NCBI GenBank assembly: GCA_029057985.1
Contig: JAIDYR010000082.1
Span: forward strand, 1 to 49,860
Length of the DNA stretch: 49,860 nucleotides
Direction of reading: 5' to 3'
Source of the DNA: Muribaculaceae bacterium
Lineage (GTDB): Bacteria > Bacteroidota > Bacteroidia > Bacteroidales > Muribaculaceae
A program made the translations under genes and the position numbers. The notes under the pieces were generated by a model. It did not search any database and was not told the DNA's origin. It saw only the letters and a list, made by a program, of their open reading frames with translations. Positions 26,489-35,317 of the stretch are shown here, piece after piece; position 1 is the stretch's first letter; each line of letters begins with the position of its first letter.

Positions 26489-27616
26489 ATGAAATTCAAC
26501 GTATCCGGCAAGGCTCTGCAGACACAACTGCAGGCAGTCAGCAAGGTCATCGCGTCAAAAAATGCGATGAGTATTTTGGATAACTTTCTTTTGAAAGTTA
26601 CTCCTGAACGTCTCTATATTACCGGAGGCGACCAGGAAAATGTAATGACAGCCTGGGTGGAGATCTTTGATGTGGAGGGAGAAGGAGAAGTCGCTGTACT
26701 CGCGAAGCGTCTTCTTGAAGTGACCAAAGAAGTCAGCAATCAGCCTCTTAAATTCTTCATTAATGAAGCTACGAAGGAGATAGATATCAATTTCATGAAC
26801 GGACACTTCAACTTCACCGGAGTGGATGCCGCCGAGTATCCCCGTAAGAAGGATCATGAAGAAGGCGCGACATCTCTGGAATTTCCGGCAGCCACTATCC
26901 TCAATGCAATTGAAGGTACTCTCTTTGCCGTAAGCCCGGATCCGATCCGCCCGATCATGACCGGTATCTATTGGGATATCGAACCGGAAAAGGTCACGTT
27001 TGTCAGCTCCGATACTCATAAGCTCGTAAAATATGAAGTGACCTCTATCCAGCCGGGACTGACCGATAATTTCATACTCCCGTCAAAACCGGCCAATGTC
27101 ATAAAGTCGCTTCTCGGCAAGGAAGACGACGCAATGGTGAAAATTACTAAGGATGATAAATCCGCTACTTTCGAGTTTGATAATTTCTCCTTATCCACCC
27201 GACTTATCAAAGGCAATTATCCGCAGTATCGCCGGGTTTTCCCCAATGATAATCCTTTCTGTCTGATAGTCAATCGCGAGTCACTGCTAAATGCTGTGCG
27301 CCGTGTCGCTCTCTTTGCAAGCAAAGCTTCCAAGCTGATCAAATTTAATATCCAGCCTACCGAAGTGCTCATGGCTTCGCAAGATCTGGATTACGCTACT
27401 TCGGCGGAGGAAAGAGTGGAATGTGAATACTCAGGCAATCCCATGACTATAGGTTTCAATTCAGATTATATGACTGAGGTATTGTCGAATCTTCAGGGAG
27501 AGGATGTCAAAGTCGAACTTGCTGATCCGGCCCGTCCGGGATTATTCTCTCCGGTAGAACGTAAGGAGGGCATAGATGTAGTCATGCTTCAGATGCCCAT
27601 GCAGGTCATCGAATAA
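26489..27616 (+). CDS. dnaN: DNA polymerase III subunit beta (sliding clamp)
   Basis: 375 residues with the three clamp domains. It starts MKFNVSGKALQTQLQAVSKVI. Domain motifs include NAMSILDNFLLKV, NFTGVDAAEYPR and GNYPQYRRVFP; the partner-binding pocket strand is MQMPMQVI at the C-terminus (the usual form is 'MPMR(L)' here ending QMPMQVIE). The homodimer encircles DNA and tethers polymerase. It is not beside dnaA; instead it heads a run exonuclease-coaBC-DUF4835-recN-rlmB, typical of Bacteroidales as I recall. Confidence 0.97.
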   Translation: MKFNVSGKALQTQLQAVSKVIASKNAMSILDNFLLKVTPERLYITGGDQENVMTAWVEIFDVEGEGEVAVLAKRLLEVTKEVSNQPLKFFINEATKEIDINFMNGHFNFTGVDAAEYPRKKDHEEGATSLEFPAATILNAIEGTLFAVSPDPIRPIMTGIYWDIEPEKVTFVSSDTHKLVKYEVTSIQPGLTDNFILPSKPANVIKSLLGKEDDAMVKITKDDKSATFEFDNFSLSTRLIKGNYPQYRRVFPNDNPFCLIVNRESLLNAVRRVALFASKASKLIKFNIQPTEVLMASQDLDYATSAEERVECEYSGNPMTIGFNSDYMTEVLSNLQGEDVKVELADPARPGLFSPVERKEGIDVVMLQMPMQVIE

Positions 27617-27636
27617 TCAAGTTAATCTGAGAGATC

Positions 27637-28422
27637 ATGAGTCAGAATGTATTGAAACTTGATCGACCGCTCGTCTTCTTTGATCTGGAGACTACAGGCA
27701 CCAACGTGATCCGCGACCGCATCGTGGAGATTTGCATCATCAAACTTAATCCGGATGGGAGCAAGGAGCGTAAGACTCGACGTCTTAATCCTGAGATGCA
27801 GATTCCGGAAGAAGCATCAAGGATCCATCATATCACTGATGAAGATGTAAGGAATGAACCCACATTCCGTCAGGTGGCGCGTTCTCTTTATGAATTTCTG
27901 GATAATTGCGATATCGCGGGATTCAACAGTAATAAATTTGATGTGCCGGTTCTGATCGAGGAATTTGCACGCGCGGGTATAAACTTCAATGTCTCCGACC
28001 GCAGATTCGTCGATGTGCAGAATATCTTTCACAAGATGGAACAGCGCACTCTGGTCGCGGCATATAAGTTTTATTGCGGAAAGGATCTGACAGCCGCCCA
28101 CTCAGCAGATGCCGATACCGAGGCTACTATGGAAGTCCTGATGGCGCAAGTGGAGAAATACGACGAGTTAGGCAATGATATAAAGTCATTGAGTGAATTC
28201 TCTTCAGGGGGTAAAAATGTAGACCTTGCTGCGAGAATCGTACTTAACGATGACGATATCCCGGTATTCAATTTCGGCAAACATAAAGGGAAACCGGTGG
28301 AAGAGGTATTCTATCGCGAGCCCTCGTTCTATTCCTGGATCATGCAAGGAGAATTTCCGAAGAATACTAAGGACGTGCTCACTCAACTCTATTACGCATA
28401 TCAGCAAAAAAGAAAAAAATGA
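27637..28422 (+). CDS. 3'-5' exonuclease, DnaQ-like (DEDDh)
   Basis: 261 residues. The DEDDh catalytic set is complete: Asp16 and Glu18 in VFFDLETTG, Asp102 in NKFDVPVL, His155 and Asp160 in HSADADTEAT. The region after about 200 holds a small second domain with FNFGKHKGKPVEEVFYREPSF, of the exodeoxyribonuclease X/DUF3820 type. It starts 20 bp after dnaN. It may serve proofreading or repair; being next to the clamp suggests work with the replisome, but PolC/DnaE epsilon status cannot be shown. A perfect 35-nt palindrome begins at the base after its stop codon. Confidence 0.92.
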   Translation: MSQNVLKLDRPLVFFDLETTGTNVIRDRIVEICIIKLNPDGSKERKTRRLNPEMQIPEEASRIHHITDEDVRNEPTFRQVARSLYEFLDNCDIAGFNSNKFDVPVLIEEFARAGINFNVSDRRFVDVQNIFHKMEQRTLVAAYKFYCGKDLTAAHSADADTEATMEVLMAQVEKYDELGNDIKSLSEFSSGGKNVDLAARIVLNDDDIPVFNFGKHKGKPVEEVFYREPSFYSWIMQGEFPKNTKDVLTQLYYAYQQKRKK

Positions 28423-28457
28423 GAACTTTCAGTTTCGCGGAGCGAAACTGAAAGTTC
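28423..28457 (+). repeat. Perfect 35-nt hairpin abutting the exonuclease stop codon
   Basis: GAACTTTCAGTTTCG (28423-28437) pairs perfectly with CGAAACTGAAAGTTC (28443-28457) around CGGAG; the C-G of the loop can extend the stem to 16 bp. It begins right after the TGA stop and no T-run follows on either strand, so it is not a normal terminator. It could be a stabilising or processing element between the exonuclease and coaBC reading frames. Confidence 0.85.
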
Positions 28458-28489
28458 AAGTAATTAATAGAAAGTCATAATGATGAGCC

Positions 28490-29716
28490 ATGAATAATTC
28501 ATTGAATGGCAAGCATATAGTGCTGGGAATTTCGGGGGGTATTGCCGCATATAAAAGTGCCTTTCTTCTTCGACTTCTGGTTAAGAAGGGTGCGGAGGTT
28601 CAGGTTGTCATTACTCCCAACGGCAAGGAATTCATTACTCCGGCTACTCTGGCCGCATTAAGCGGAAAGCCCGTGGTAAGTGAGTTTTTCGCCGCCAATA
28701 CAGGTGAGTGGCATTCTCATGTCGACCTGGGACTATGGGCTGATCTGATGATTGTCGCTCCCGCTACGGCATCTACCATCGGCAAGATGGCCAATGGGAT
28801 TGCCGACAATATGCTCATCACTACCTATCTCTCGGCCAAGGAGCAGGTAATAGTGGCGCCCGCGATGGATCTTGACATGTGGGCTCATCCTTCGACCCGG
28901 CGTAATGTCGAGACGTTAAAGAAAGACGGAGTGATAATAGTGGAGCCGCAGAGTGGGTTTCTGGCCTCCGGACTGACAGGAAAAGGGAGAATGGAGGAAC
29001 CGGAAGCAATTGTTGAAGCGGCAGAAACGTATTTTGAAGAGATTGAACGTTGCAACCGGGATCTTAAAGGGAGAAGAATCGTAATCAGCGCTGGTCCGAC
29101 TTACGAGAATATCGATCCGGTGAGATTCATCGGTAATTATTCGTCGGGCAAAATGGGTTTCGCACTTGCAAATGAGTGTTATCGGCGTGGTGCGGACGTG
29201 ACGGTAGTTGCCGGTCCGGTCGACAGAACGTTGACGCTTGACGCCGGGATCCGGCGTATAGACGTAGTCTCAGCAACCGAAATGCTTGAAGCTATGAAGG
29301 AGGAGTTCGCGATAAGCGATATCGCAGTAATGGCGGCTGCCGTAGCCGACTATACTCCGGCTGAACCGCTGGATCGCAAGATCAAGAGAGAGCATACGGA
29401 TGACCTTGTATTAAGACTTGTAAAGAATCCGGATATAGCTGCTGAATTAGGAAAGGAGAAAGGGGAGAGATTACTTATAGGGTTCGCCTTGGAGACCGAC
29501 AATGAGTTTGAGAATGCATTGGGGAAAATGAAAAGGAAGAATCTGGATATGATAGTTCTCAATTCGCTTCGCGATAAAGGAGCAGGGATGATGACCGATA
29601 CAAACAAGGTCACAATCTTTACTTCAGATGGAAAGGAACGGCGATATCCCTTAAAAAGTAAAAAGGAAGTGGCGTCGGATATTGCTGATGCAATTTCAAC
29701 TCTGCTTGTGCGTTAA
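28490..29716 (+). CDS. coaBC: Bifunctional phosphopantothenoylcysteine decarboxylase/phosphopantothenate-cysteine ligase
   Basis: 408 residues, two steps of CoA synthesis. CoaC (1-about 180): flavin motif GISGGIAAYKS, catalytic His77 in HVDLGLWAD, APATASTIGKMANGIADN. CoaB (about 190-405): RRIVISAGPTYENIDPVRFIGNYSSGKMG (in parts: SAGPTYENIDPVRFIGN), AAVADYTP, RKIKR. Two CoaC positions differ from E. coli Dfp: PAMNxxM reads PAMDLDM (Asp127 for Asn125) and ACG reads ASG (Ser160 for Cys158). I believe this pair is common in Bacteroidota CoaBC, which would make it a lineage form rather than a defect. coaE is at 36.3 kb. Confidence 0.94.
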   Translation: MNNSLNGKHIVLGISGGIAAYKSAFLLRLLVKKGAEVQVVITPNGKEFITPATLAALSGKPVVSEFFAANTGEWHSHVDLGLWADLMIVAPATASTIGKMANGIADNMLITTYLSAKEQVIVAPAMDLDMWAHPSTRRNVETLKKDGVIIVEPQSGFLASGLTGKGRMEEPEAIVEAAETYFEEIERCNRDLKGRRIVISAGPTYENIDPVRFIGNYSSGKMGFALANECYRRGADVTVVAGPVDRTLTLDAGIRRIDVVSATEMLEAMKEEFAISDIAVMAAAVADYTPAEPLDRKIKREHTDDLVLRLVKNPDIAAELGKEKGERLLIGFALETDNEFENALGKMKRKNLDMIVLNSLRDKGAGMMTDTNKVTIFTSDGKERRYPLKSKKEVASDIADAISTLLVR

Positions 29717-29809
29717 ATATACATCCTGCCGAATGAATTAAGATAAAGATTTTTCCGGAGGAATCATACAAAAAAATGCGAACATTGAAATAATTGATCG
29801 ATATTATAT

Positions 29810-30748
29810 ATGAAAAGAAAAGGAGTTGAAAAGAATGGAGTGGCTAAAAGGGTAGCAATTGGGATGATTGCGCTGATAGCCTGGAGTGCAGGATTGCAAG
29901 CTCAGGAATTGCGCTGCCAGGTTGAGGTCAACTCTCAAAAAATAGAGGGCACCAATAAGAGTGTCTTCGAATCTCTGCAGCAATCGCTCAATGATTATAT
30001 GAATGAGAATAAATTCTCAAATGCTACCTTCTCTCCGACTGAGAAAATCGATTGTCGTCTTTATCTTACCGTCAGCGAATATGACGGCGACAGGATGAAA
30101 GGGGATCTTCAGGTGCAACTTTCGCGCCCCGTATATAACTCAAGTTATACAACCACAGTATTTAATTTCAAGGATAACCGGGTAGAATTCGATTATAAGG
30201 AGGGGGACCCTCTTATATTCAACGAGACAAGCCAGCAAAGCAATCTTACGGCAATTCTCGATTATTATGCTTATCTCTTCCTTGCTCTCGATTTTGACAC
30301 ATTCTCGCCACAGGGCGGACAACCATATTTTGATAAGGCAGCCAGCGTAGTGCAAGCGGCCCAATCGTCGGGAGAAATAGGATGGAAAGCTTTTGAGGAT
30401 AACAAGAATAGGTCGGCAGTGCTAAGTGCATATACGGATCCGGCCACGTCATCCATGCGCAAATTGCTTTATAATTATTACCGCCGAGGGCTTGATGAGA
30501 TGGTGATGAGTCCCGACAAAGGGAGAGCTACCATCACTGAGTCACTTAAGGATCTTGAGGCTGTATATAAATCATCACCAATGACGGTCGGACTGTCGAT
30601 CTTCCGCGACTCAAAACTGGATGAATTAGTCAACATTTATTCAAAGGCTCCGGCTACTGAGCGGGAAGCGGCTTATAACATTCTCGAACCTATCTATCCG
30701 ACCGATCGAGATCGTCTTGAGAAAATTAAGAAAGGCGCAGATCAATAA
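29810..30748 (+). CDS. DUF4835 family secreted protein
   Basis: 312 residues. A long basic N-terminus (KRKGVEKNGVAKR) and hydrophobic stretch (VAIGMIALIAWSAGLQAQ) form a signal peptide ending near residue 31. The mature part begins LRCQVEVNSQKIEGTNKSVFESLQQSLNDY, the hallmark of DUF4835, followed by YDGDRMKGDLQVQLSRPVYNSSY and an LDYYAYLFLALDFDTFSP segment. Members lie between coaBC and recN in many Bacteroidota, as here. Function unknown; the conserved position is all that points to a role. Confidence 0.9.
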   Translation: MKRKGVEKNGVAKRVAIGMIALIAWSAGLQAQELRCQVEVNSQKIEGTNKSVFESLQQSLNDYMNENKFSNATFSPTEKIDCRLYLTVSEYDGDRMKGDLQVQLSRPVYNSSYTTTVFNFKDNRVEFDYKEGDPLIFNETSQQSNLTAILDYYAYLFLALDFDTFSPQGGQPYFDKAASVVQAAQSSGEIGWKAFEDNKNRSAVLSAYTDPATSSMRKLLYNYYRRGLDEMVMSPDKGRATITESLKDLEAVYKSSPMTVGLSIFRDSKLDELVNIYSKAPATEREAAYNILEPIYPTDRDRLEKIKKGADQ

Positions 30749-30775
30749 AGAATTCCATCGAAACCCTATCAGAAG

Positions 30776-32434
30776 GTGATAAAAAAACTCATTATAAAGA
30801 ATTACGCTCTCATCGATGAGCTGGATATTGACTTCGGGTCCGGACTTTCCATTATCACGGGAGAGACAGGAGCCGGCAAGTCGATCATGCTGGGAGCTCT
30901 GGGCCTCCTGCTCGGGGAGCGTGCCGATTCGCGCGCTATTGCCGATAAGTCACGCAAGACCATTGTGGAGGCTACATTTGAAGTTAATCGCCCTTCTGAG
31001 GATTTAGCCTCAGGTGAAACGGAGAAAATAGAACTGATCGTCAGGCGTGAGATTCAGCCTTCAGGTCGTTCGCGCGCCTTTATTGATGACTCTCCTGTCA
31101 CTCTGATTCAACTCGGCGGCATCGCGTCGCGACTGCTTGATATTCATTCGCAGCACGCCAATCTCAGCCTGGCTTCCAAAGAAGGACAGTTGCAGATTAT
31201 TGACGCAATGGCAGATAATAAGGAATATCTTGAAGATTACCGCGAAATATTCCGTAATTACGTTGCCGTACGTAATCGTCTCCGTAAAATAAAGGAAGAA
31301 CAAGAGCGCTCAAAAGAACGGCGTGACGCAATTTCCCGTCAGCTTGAGCAATTGCGTAAGTTGAATGTAAAGTTAGGCGAGCAGGAAGAGGTAGAGCGCT
31401 CATTCGAGATTCTGAACGATGCTGATACTATCAGAGAGCATCTTCACTCTGTGAGCTATCTGCTTGGGGAGTCTGACAGCGCGGCTTTATCCAATATTTC
31501 TCAAAGTATCTGGCATCTTCAGGAAATCGCAGATCTGGTAGATGCCGGAGTGTCGGAAGAAGAGAGCCTTCTCGGACGACTCAAGGAGCTTGCAATTGAG
31601 GTAAAGGATATAGCCGAGACTGCCGAACGCAAGGCAGACGCTATGGAATCGAGTCCGGCGACTCTTGCCAGAGTGGCAGCCCGCATGAAAGAACTTTACG
31701 ATGCCGTCAAGATTTTCCACGTGGGCAAGGCCGATGAACTTATAAGACTGCGTGAGACTCTCGAAAAAGAACTTAAGGCGATAGACGGCGATGATGATGA
31801 ATCTGCCGCCCTTGAGCGGGAGGGACGTCTTCTTGCAAAACATCTTAAAGAAATGGCTCAAACTTTATCCGAGAGAAGAATTGCGGCAGCCGAACATTTC
31901 AGTCAGGTGCTGACAGAAAAAGCTCGTCCGCTTGGATTGGGCAATCTTAAGTTCGAGGTAAGGATAGAGCAAACCAAACTTTCCATCAACGGGGGGGATA
32001 CGGTAGAATTTGTCTGCTCATTCAATAAGAACGGTGAGCTTCTCCCTATGGCAATGACAGCCTCCGGAGGTGAGTTATCGCGCCTGACCTTGACAATAAA
32101 ATCCATAATGGCTGAAAAGATGGAGATGCCTACCGTCATTTTCGACGAGATCGATACGGGTGTAAGCGGAGAGATAGCCTCCAAGATGGGACGCATGATG
32201 GTCGATATGGCCGACAACATGCAGATTCTTTCGATTACTCATCTACCTCAGGTCGCAGCAAAAGGGGAGCGTCATTACAAGGTGATGAAGCAGGATACTC
32301 CGGAGCGTACCATCAGCACAATCCGCGAGCTCTCTCCGGAAGAGAGGGTAAGGGAAATTGCCGGAATGTTAAGTGGTGAAGAAATTACGGAAGCAGCTCT
32401 TTCAGCTGCCCGCGCATTGGTAGAAAAACAATAA
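30776..32434 (+). CDS. recN: DNA repair protein RecN (SMC-like ATPase)
   Basis: 552 residues, starting with GTG (VIKKLIIKNYALIDELDIDF is the family N-terminus, which fixes the start). Walker A GETGAGKS (29-36), two central coiled-coil arms (about 150-200 and 230-340), ABC signature TASGGELSRLTLTIKS and Walker B TVIFDEIDTGVSG, then LSITHLPQVAAKG. RecN holds broken DNA ends or sisters together in recombinational repair. It comes 27 bp after DUF4835 and 3 bp before rlmB, inside one operon. Confidence 0.96.
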   Translation: MIKKLIIKNYALIDELDIDFGSGLSIITGETGAGKSIMLGALGLLLGERADSRAIADKSRKTIVEATFEVNRPSEDLASGETEKIELIVRREIQPSGRSRAFIDDSPVTLIQLGGIASRLLDIHSQHANLSLASKEGQLQIIDAMADNKEYLEDYREIFRNYVAVRNRLRKIKEEQERSKERRDAISRQLEQLRKLNVKLGEQEEVERSFEILNDADTIREHLHSVSYLLGESDSAALSNISQSIWHLQEIADLVDAGVSEEESLLGRLKELAIEVKDIAETAERKADAMESSPATLARVAARMKELYDAVKIFHVGKADELIRLRETLEKELKAIDGDDDESAALEREGRLLAKHLKEMAQTLSERRIAAAEHFSQVLTEKARPLGLGNLKFEVRIEQTKLSINGGDTVEFVCSFNKNGELLPMAMTASGGELSRLTLTIKSIMAEKMEMPTVIFDEIDTGVSGEIASKMGRMMVDMADNMQILSITHLPQVAAKGERHYKVMKQDTPERTISTIRELSPEERVREIAGMLSGEEITEAALSAARALVEKQ

Positions 32435-32437
32435 CCC

Positions 32438-33178
32438 ATGGATAAGAAAGATTATATTTTCGGACTTCGTGCGATCATAGAAGCAATCGAAGCCGGACAG
32501 AATATAGATAAGGTTTTGGTTAAGAAAGATCTTAACGGAGATCTTGCGAAAGAGCTTTTTGCCAAGATTAAGGAGTATGGAGTAGTGATGCAGAAAGTGC
32601 CGGTCGAGAAACTCAACCGAATCACGATGAAGAACCATCAGGGCGCGATCGCCTTGCTCTCTCCGATAGAATACTCCAGACTGGAAGATCTCATTCCTCT
32701 TTTCTACGAAGAAGGGAGAGTCCCGTTTGTCATTCTTTTGGACGGATTGACAGATACCCGTAATTTCGGTGCGATCGCCCGCACGGCGGAATGTGTCGGG
32801 GCAGATGCGATCGTAATCCCAAAGAGAGGTAGCGTGTCGGTAACTCCTGATGCGGTCAAGACCTCAGCGGGAGCATTGCTTCATATTCCGGTCTGTCGCG
32901 AACGCTCGATCCCGGACGCGGTCAGAATGCTTAAGGATAACGGCTATAAAGTAGTTGGAGCCTCGGAAAAGAGTCATCAGAACTATACTTCGATTGACTA
33001 TAATCTCCCCGTAGGAATCGTCATGGGCGCGGAAGACACCGGCTTAAGTAATGATGTAATCCGGGCTTGCGATGAACTGGGCGCAATTCCGATCTGCGGC
33101 CATATCGGCTCGCTAAATGTCTCGGTGGCAGCAGGGGTAATGATGTATGAGGTCGTGCGTCAGAGAATAGGGGAGTGA
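32438..33178 (+). CDS. rlmB: 23S rRNA (guanosine-2'-O-)-methyltransferase, SpoU/RlmB family
   Basis: 246 residues. N-terminal L7Ae-like substrate domain (YIFGLRAIIEAIEAGQNIDKVLVKKD) and a C-terminal SPOUT methyltransferase with its three motifs: LDGLTDTRNFGAIARTAECVGAD (motif 1, Asn/Arg), IVMGAEDTGLS (motif 2) and GHIGSLNVSVAAGVMMYE (motif 3). It would methylate G2251 of 23S rRNA (E. coli numbering). It begins 3 bp after recN. Confidence 0.93.
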   Translation: MDKKDYIFGLRAIIEAIEAGQNIDKVLVKKDLNGDLAKELFAKIKEYGVVMQKVPVEKLNRITMKNHQGAIALLSPIEYSRLEDLIPLFYEEGRVPFVILLDGLTDTRNFGAIARTAECVGADAIVIPKRGSVSVTPDAVKTSAGALLHIPVCRERSIPDAVRMLKDNGYKVVGASEKSHQNYTSIDYNLPVGIVMGAEDTGLSNDVIRACDELGAIPICGHIGSLNVSVAAGVMMYEVVRQRIGE

Positions 33179-33286
33179 TTATTTTAATAAAACTTGACAA
33201 CCGGCGAATCCAGTGAGTCCCCGGGTCAGGTTTAAATTGCGTAATTCCAATAATAAATTTCAAGATTCGGATTTTATGGCCTAAAA

Positions 33287-33318
33287 TTTGAAAATGCGGT
33301 CATAAAATTGTAATTTTG
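33287..33318 (+). promoter_or_regulatory. Bacteroidota-type promoter for nusB
   Basis: TTTG (33287-33290), 20 nt, TAATTTTG (33311-33318): exact matches. The -7 element ends 18 nt before the ATG at 33337, so the nusB leader would be only about 12 nt. Confidence 0.75.
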
Positions 33319-33336
33319 CACTTTATTACATTAGAT

Positions 33337-34803
33337 ATGATTAATAGAGTATTGATTCGAATAAAGGTCGTACAGATGCTTTATTCCTATCTATTGGTAG
33401 AAAATCAGTTTGCTATCGAGTCTCAGCCTGAATCGCCGACAAGGGAGAAGAGATTCGCTTATTCACTGTATCTTGATATGTTGGCGATGATGGTCTCGAT
33501 CGCTTCCGACATCACGCGTCGCGGAGGCGACAGCCCGCTATATGAGACCCGCTTCATACAGTGCATTTCCAAAGAAGAAAAGATAAAAGCGCTTCTATCA
33601 CGCCATGCGTCTGGAAATTGGCCGTTGGCTGATGCCGAACGTCATTTGATCACTAAGATAAAAGAATCCGGTCTTTATAAAAAATTCCTCAAGAGTGAAA
33701 ATCCCGGATCTGCTTCGGATGAAAAAATCTGGCAGGAAATATTCAATTCCATCATAATGACAGATCCTGCTTTAAATCAAGAAATAGCAGGGTTGGAGAA
33801 TTACTCGCTCAGCGGAGTAGAGAGAATGAGAAAACTCATCGAATCCACTTTCTCAAATTTCTACGCTTCCTCCGATCACCTTCCGGATGCATTGAAGACT
33901 CTTGCCATGAGTATGGATAAAGCGAGGGAGCTATATTTCAGACTTCTTGACTTGCCCGTGCGGCTTGCAGCTATGCGCGACGCGGATATCGAGGAGCAGA
34001 GAAAGAAATTCCTCGCTACGGCTGAAGAGCGCAATCCCAATATGCGTTTTGTAGAAAATGAACTCGTAGAATATCTTCGTCATAGTGAAGAACTTGAGGC
34101 CGGACTTCAGCGCTATGGCCGTTCGATGTCGGCCGATGATGAGCCTATGCTTCGTGCGCTCCTACGTGCAATTATGGCTTCCGATATATATAAAGATTAT
34201 ATGGAATTCCCGGCCACCGATTTTGAGAAGGATTGCGAGTTCTGGAAGAATATATATCGTCAGGTAATTTTTAATAATCCTGATTTCCTTGAAGCTCTTG
34301 AAGATAAATCTGTATTCTGGAATGATGATCTCGATATCATAGGCACCTTCGTGGTGAAGACCATCCGCAGAATATCAGAGCATGTCAAGCGCTCGGAAGA
34401 GCGCAAGGAAAATGATTCATCTGCGGAACTTTCAGGCAATCTTTTCCCGGTAAATGATGCGGAGGTATTGTTGCCTATGTACAAGGATGACGTAGATGCG
34501 CGTTTCGGTAGCGAACTTTTCTCTGCCGTAGTCATCAACAAAGAGAAGTATCGAACCTATATCGACAACGCACTTGATACCAGAATATGGGAATCCGAGC
34601 GAATGGCCTATATGGATATAGTAGTTCTCTTGACCGCTATCGCTGAGATGCTTAATTTCCCGTCGATTCCGCTCAACGTCACTGTCAATGAATACATAGA
34701 GATTGCGAAGAGCTATTCGACTGCCAAGAGTGGGCAGTTTGTGCATGGCATGCTGGGTGCTCTCGTAAAAAATCTGAAAGCCGACGGGCTACTTCTCAAG
34801 TGA
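33337..34803 (+). CDS. nusB: Transcription antitermination factor NusB, extended form
   Basis: 488 residues from the ATG at 33337; the codons upstream of it are inside the promoter region. The NusB signature is split: N-terminal MINRVLIRIKVVQMLYSYLL and C-terminal IWESERMAYMDIVVLLTAIAEML plus VNEYIEIAKSYSTAKSGQFVHGMLGALVKNL. Between them are about 370 residues of helical sequence. Residues about 195-335 match the usual Bacteroidales insertion (KKFLATAEERNPNMRFVEN), whereas about 40-165 resemble it weakly (LYKKFLKS...WQEIFNSIIMTDPALNQEI against IYKDYMEF...WKNIYRQVIFNNPDFLEAL), suggesting an internal duplication. It heads nusB-yajC-ybbR-coaE. NusB with NusE aids rRNA operon transcription. Confidence 0.88.
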   Translation: MINRVLIRIKVVQMLYSYLLVENQFAIESQPESPTREKRFAYSLYLDMLAMMVSIASDITRRGGDSPLYETRFIQCISKEEKIKALLSRHASGNWPLADAERHLITKIKESGLYKKFLKSENPGSASDEKIWQEIFNSIIMTDPALNQEIAGLENYSLSGVERMRKLIESTFSNFYASSDHLPDALKTLAMSMDKARELYFRLLDLPVRLAAMRDADIEEQRKKFLATAEERNPNMRFVENELVEYLRHSEELEAGLQRYGRSMSADDEPMLRALLRAIMASDIYKDYMEFPATDFEKDCEFWKNIYRQVIFNNPDFLEALEDKSVFWNDDLDIIGTFVVKTIRRISEHVKRSEERKENDSSAELSGNLFPVNDAEVLLPMYKDDVDARFGSELFSAVVINKEKYRTYIDNALDTRIWESERMAYMDIVVLLTAIAEMLNFPSIPLNVTVNEYIEIAKSYSTAKSGQFVHGMLGALVKNLKADGLLLK

Positions 34804-34898
34804 TATAAAACGATAACCTAAATAATAGATTCCGTCTAAACGATAATGCTAAAAAAGGAATCTTAAAATCGTCATAATTTAATTCGAAATATAATCAA

Positions 34899-35240
34899 AT
34901 GGAATTACAAACAATTTTGCTTCAGCAGCAGTCTGAAGGCGGAGGATGGTCAGGGATGCTGATGATCGTAGCAATGATCATTATCTTCTACTTCTTTATG
35001 ATTCGTCCGCAGAGCAAAAAACAGAAAGAAATCAAGAAAGCCCGCGAAGCGATGCAGAAGGGCTCCAAGATTGTGACTGCCGGAGGTATCTTCGGTACTA
35101 TCAAGAGTATTAATACCGAGAATAACACTATCATGATGGAGGTAGCCCCGGGCGTGACTATCAAAGTCAGCAGAGAGCAGGTATTCCCGGCTGAGGCGGA
35201 GGCTCCCAAGGATAAGAAAGTTGAAAAGGAAGAGAAATAA
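34899..35240 (+). CDS. yajC: Preprotein translocase subunit YajC
   Basis: 113 residues. One transmembrane segment (about 21-38, MLMIVAMIIIFYFFMIRP), then the YajC signature PQSKKQKEIKKAREAMQKG, KIVTAGGIFGTI and VKVSREQVFP-like end. A charged tail (EAEAPKDKKVEKEEK). It binds SecDF at the inner membrane. nusB-yajC is a frequent pairing in Bacteroidota. Confidence 0.95.
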   Translation: MELQTILLQQQSEGGGWSGMLMIVAMIIIFYFFMIRPQSKKQKEIKKAREAMQKGSKIVTAGGIFGTIKSINTENNTIMMEVAPGVTIKVSREQVFPAEAEAPKDKKVEKEEK

Positions 35241-35317
35241 TCTCAGGTAATAAGCTCTTGATCGTGGAGCGCCGCAATAGACAGCGATTGATCTGACTGA
35301 ATCCAAACCGAAGGGAA

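Noticed and set aside
33316..33336. TTG start for nusB seven codons upstream
   Set aside because: It lies within the promoter -7 element; the ATG at 33337 matches the family start MINRVLIR.
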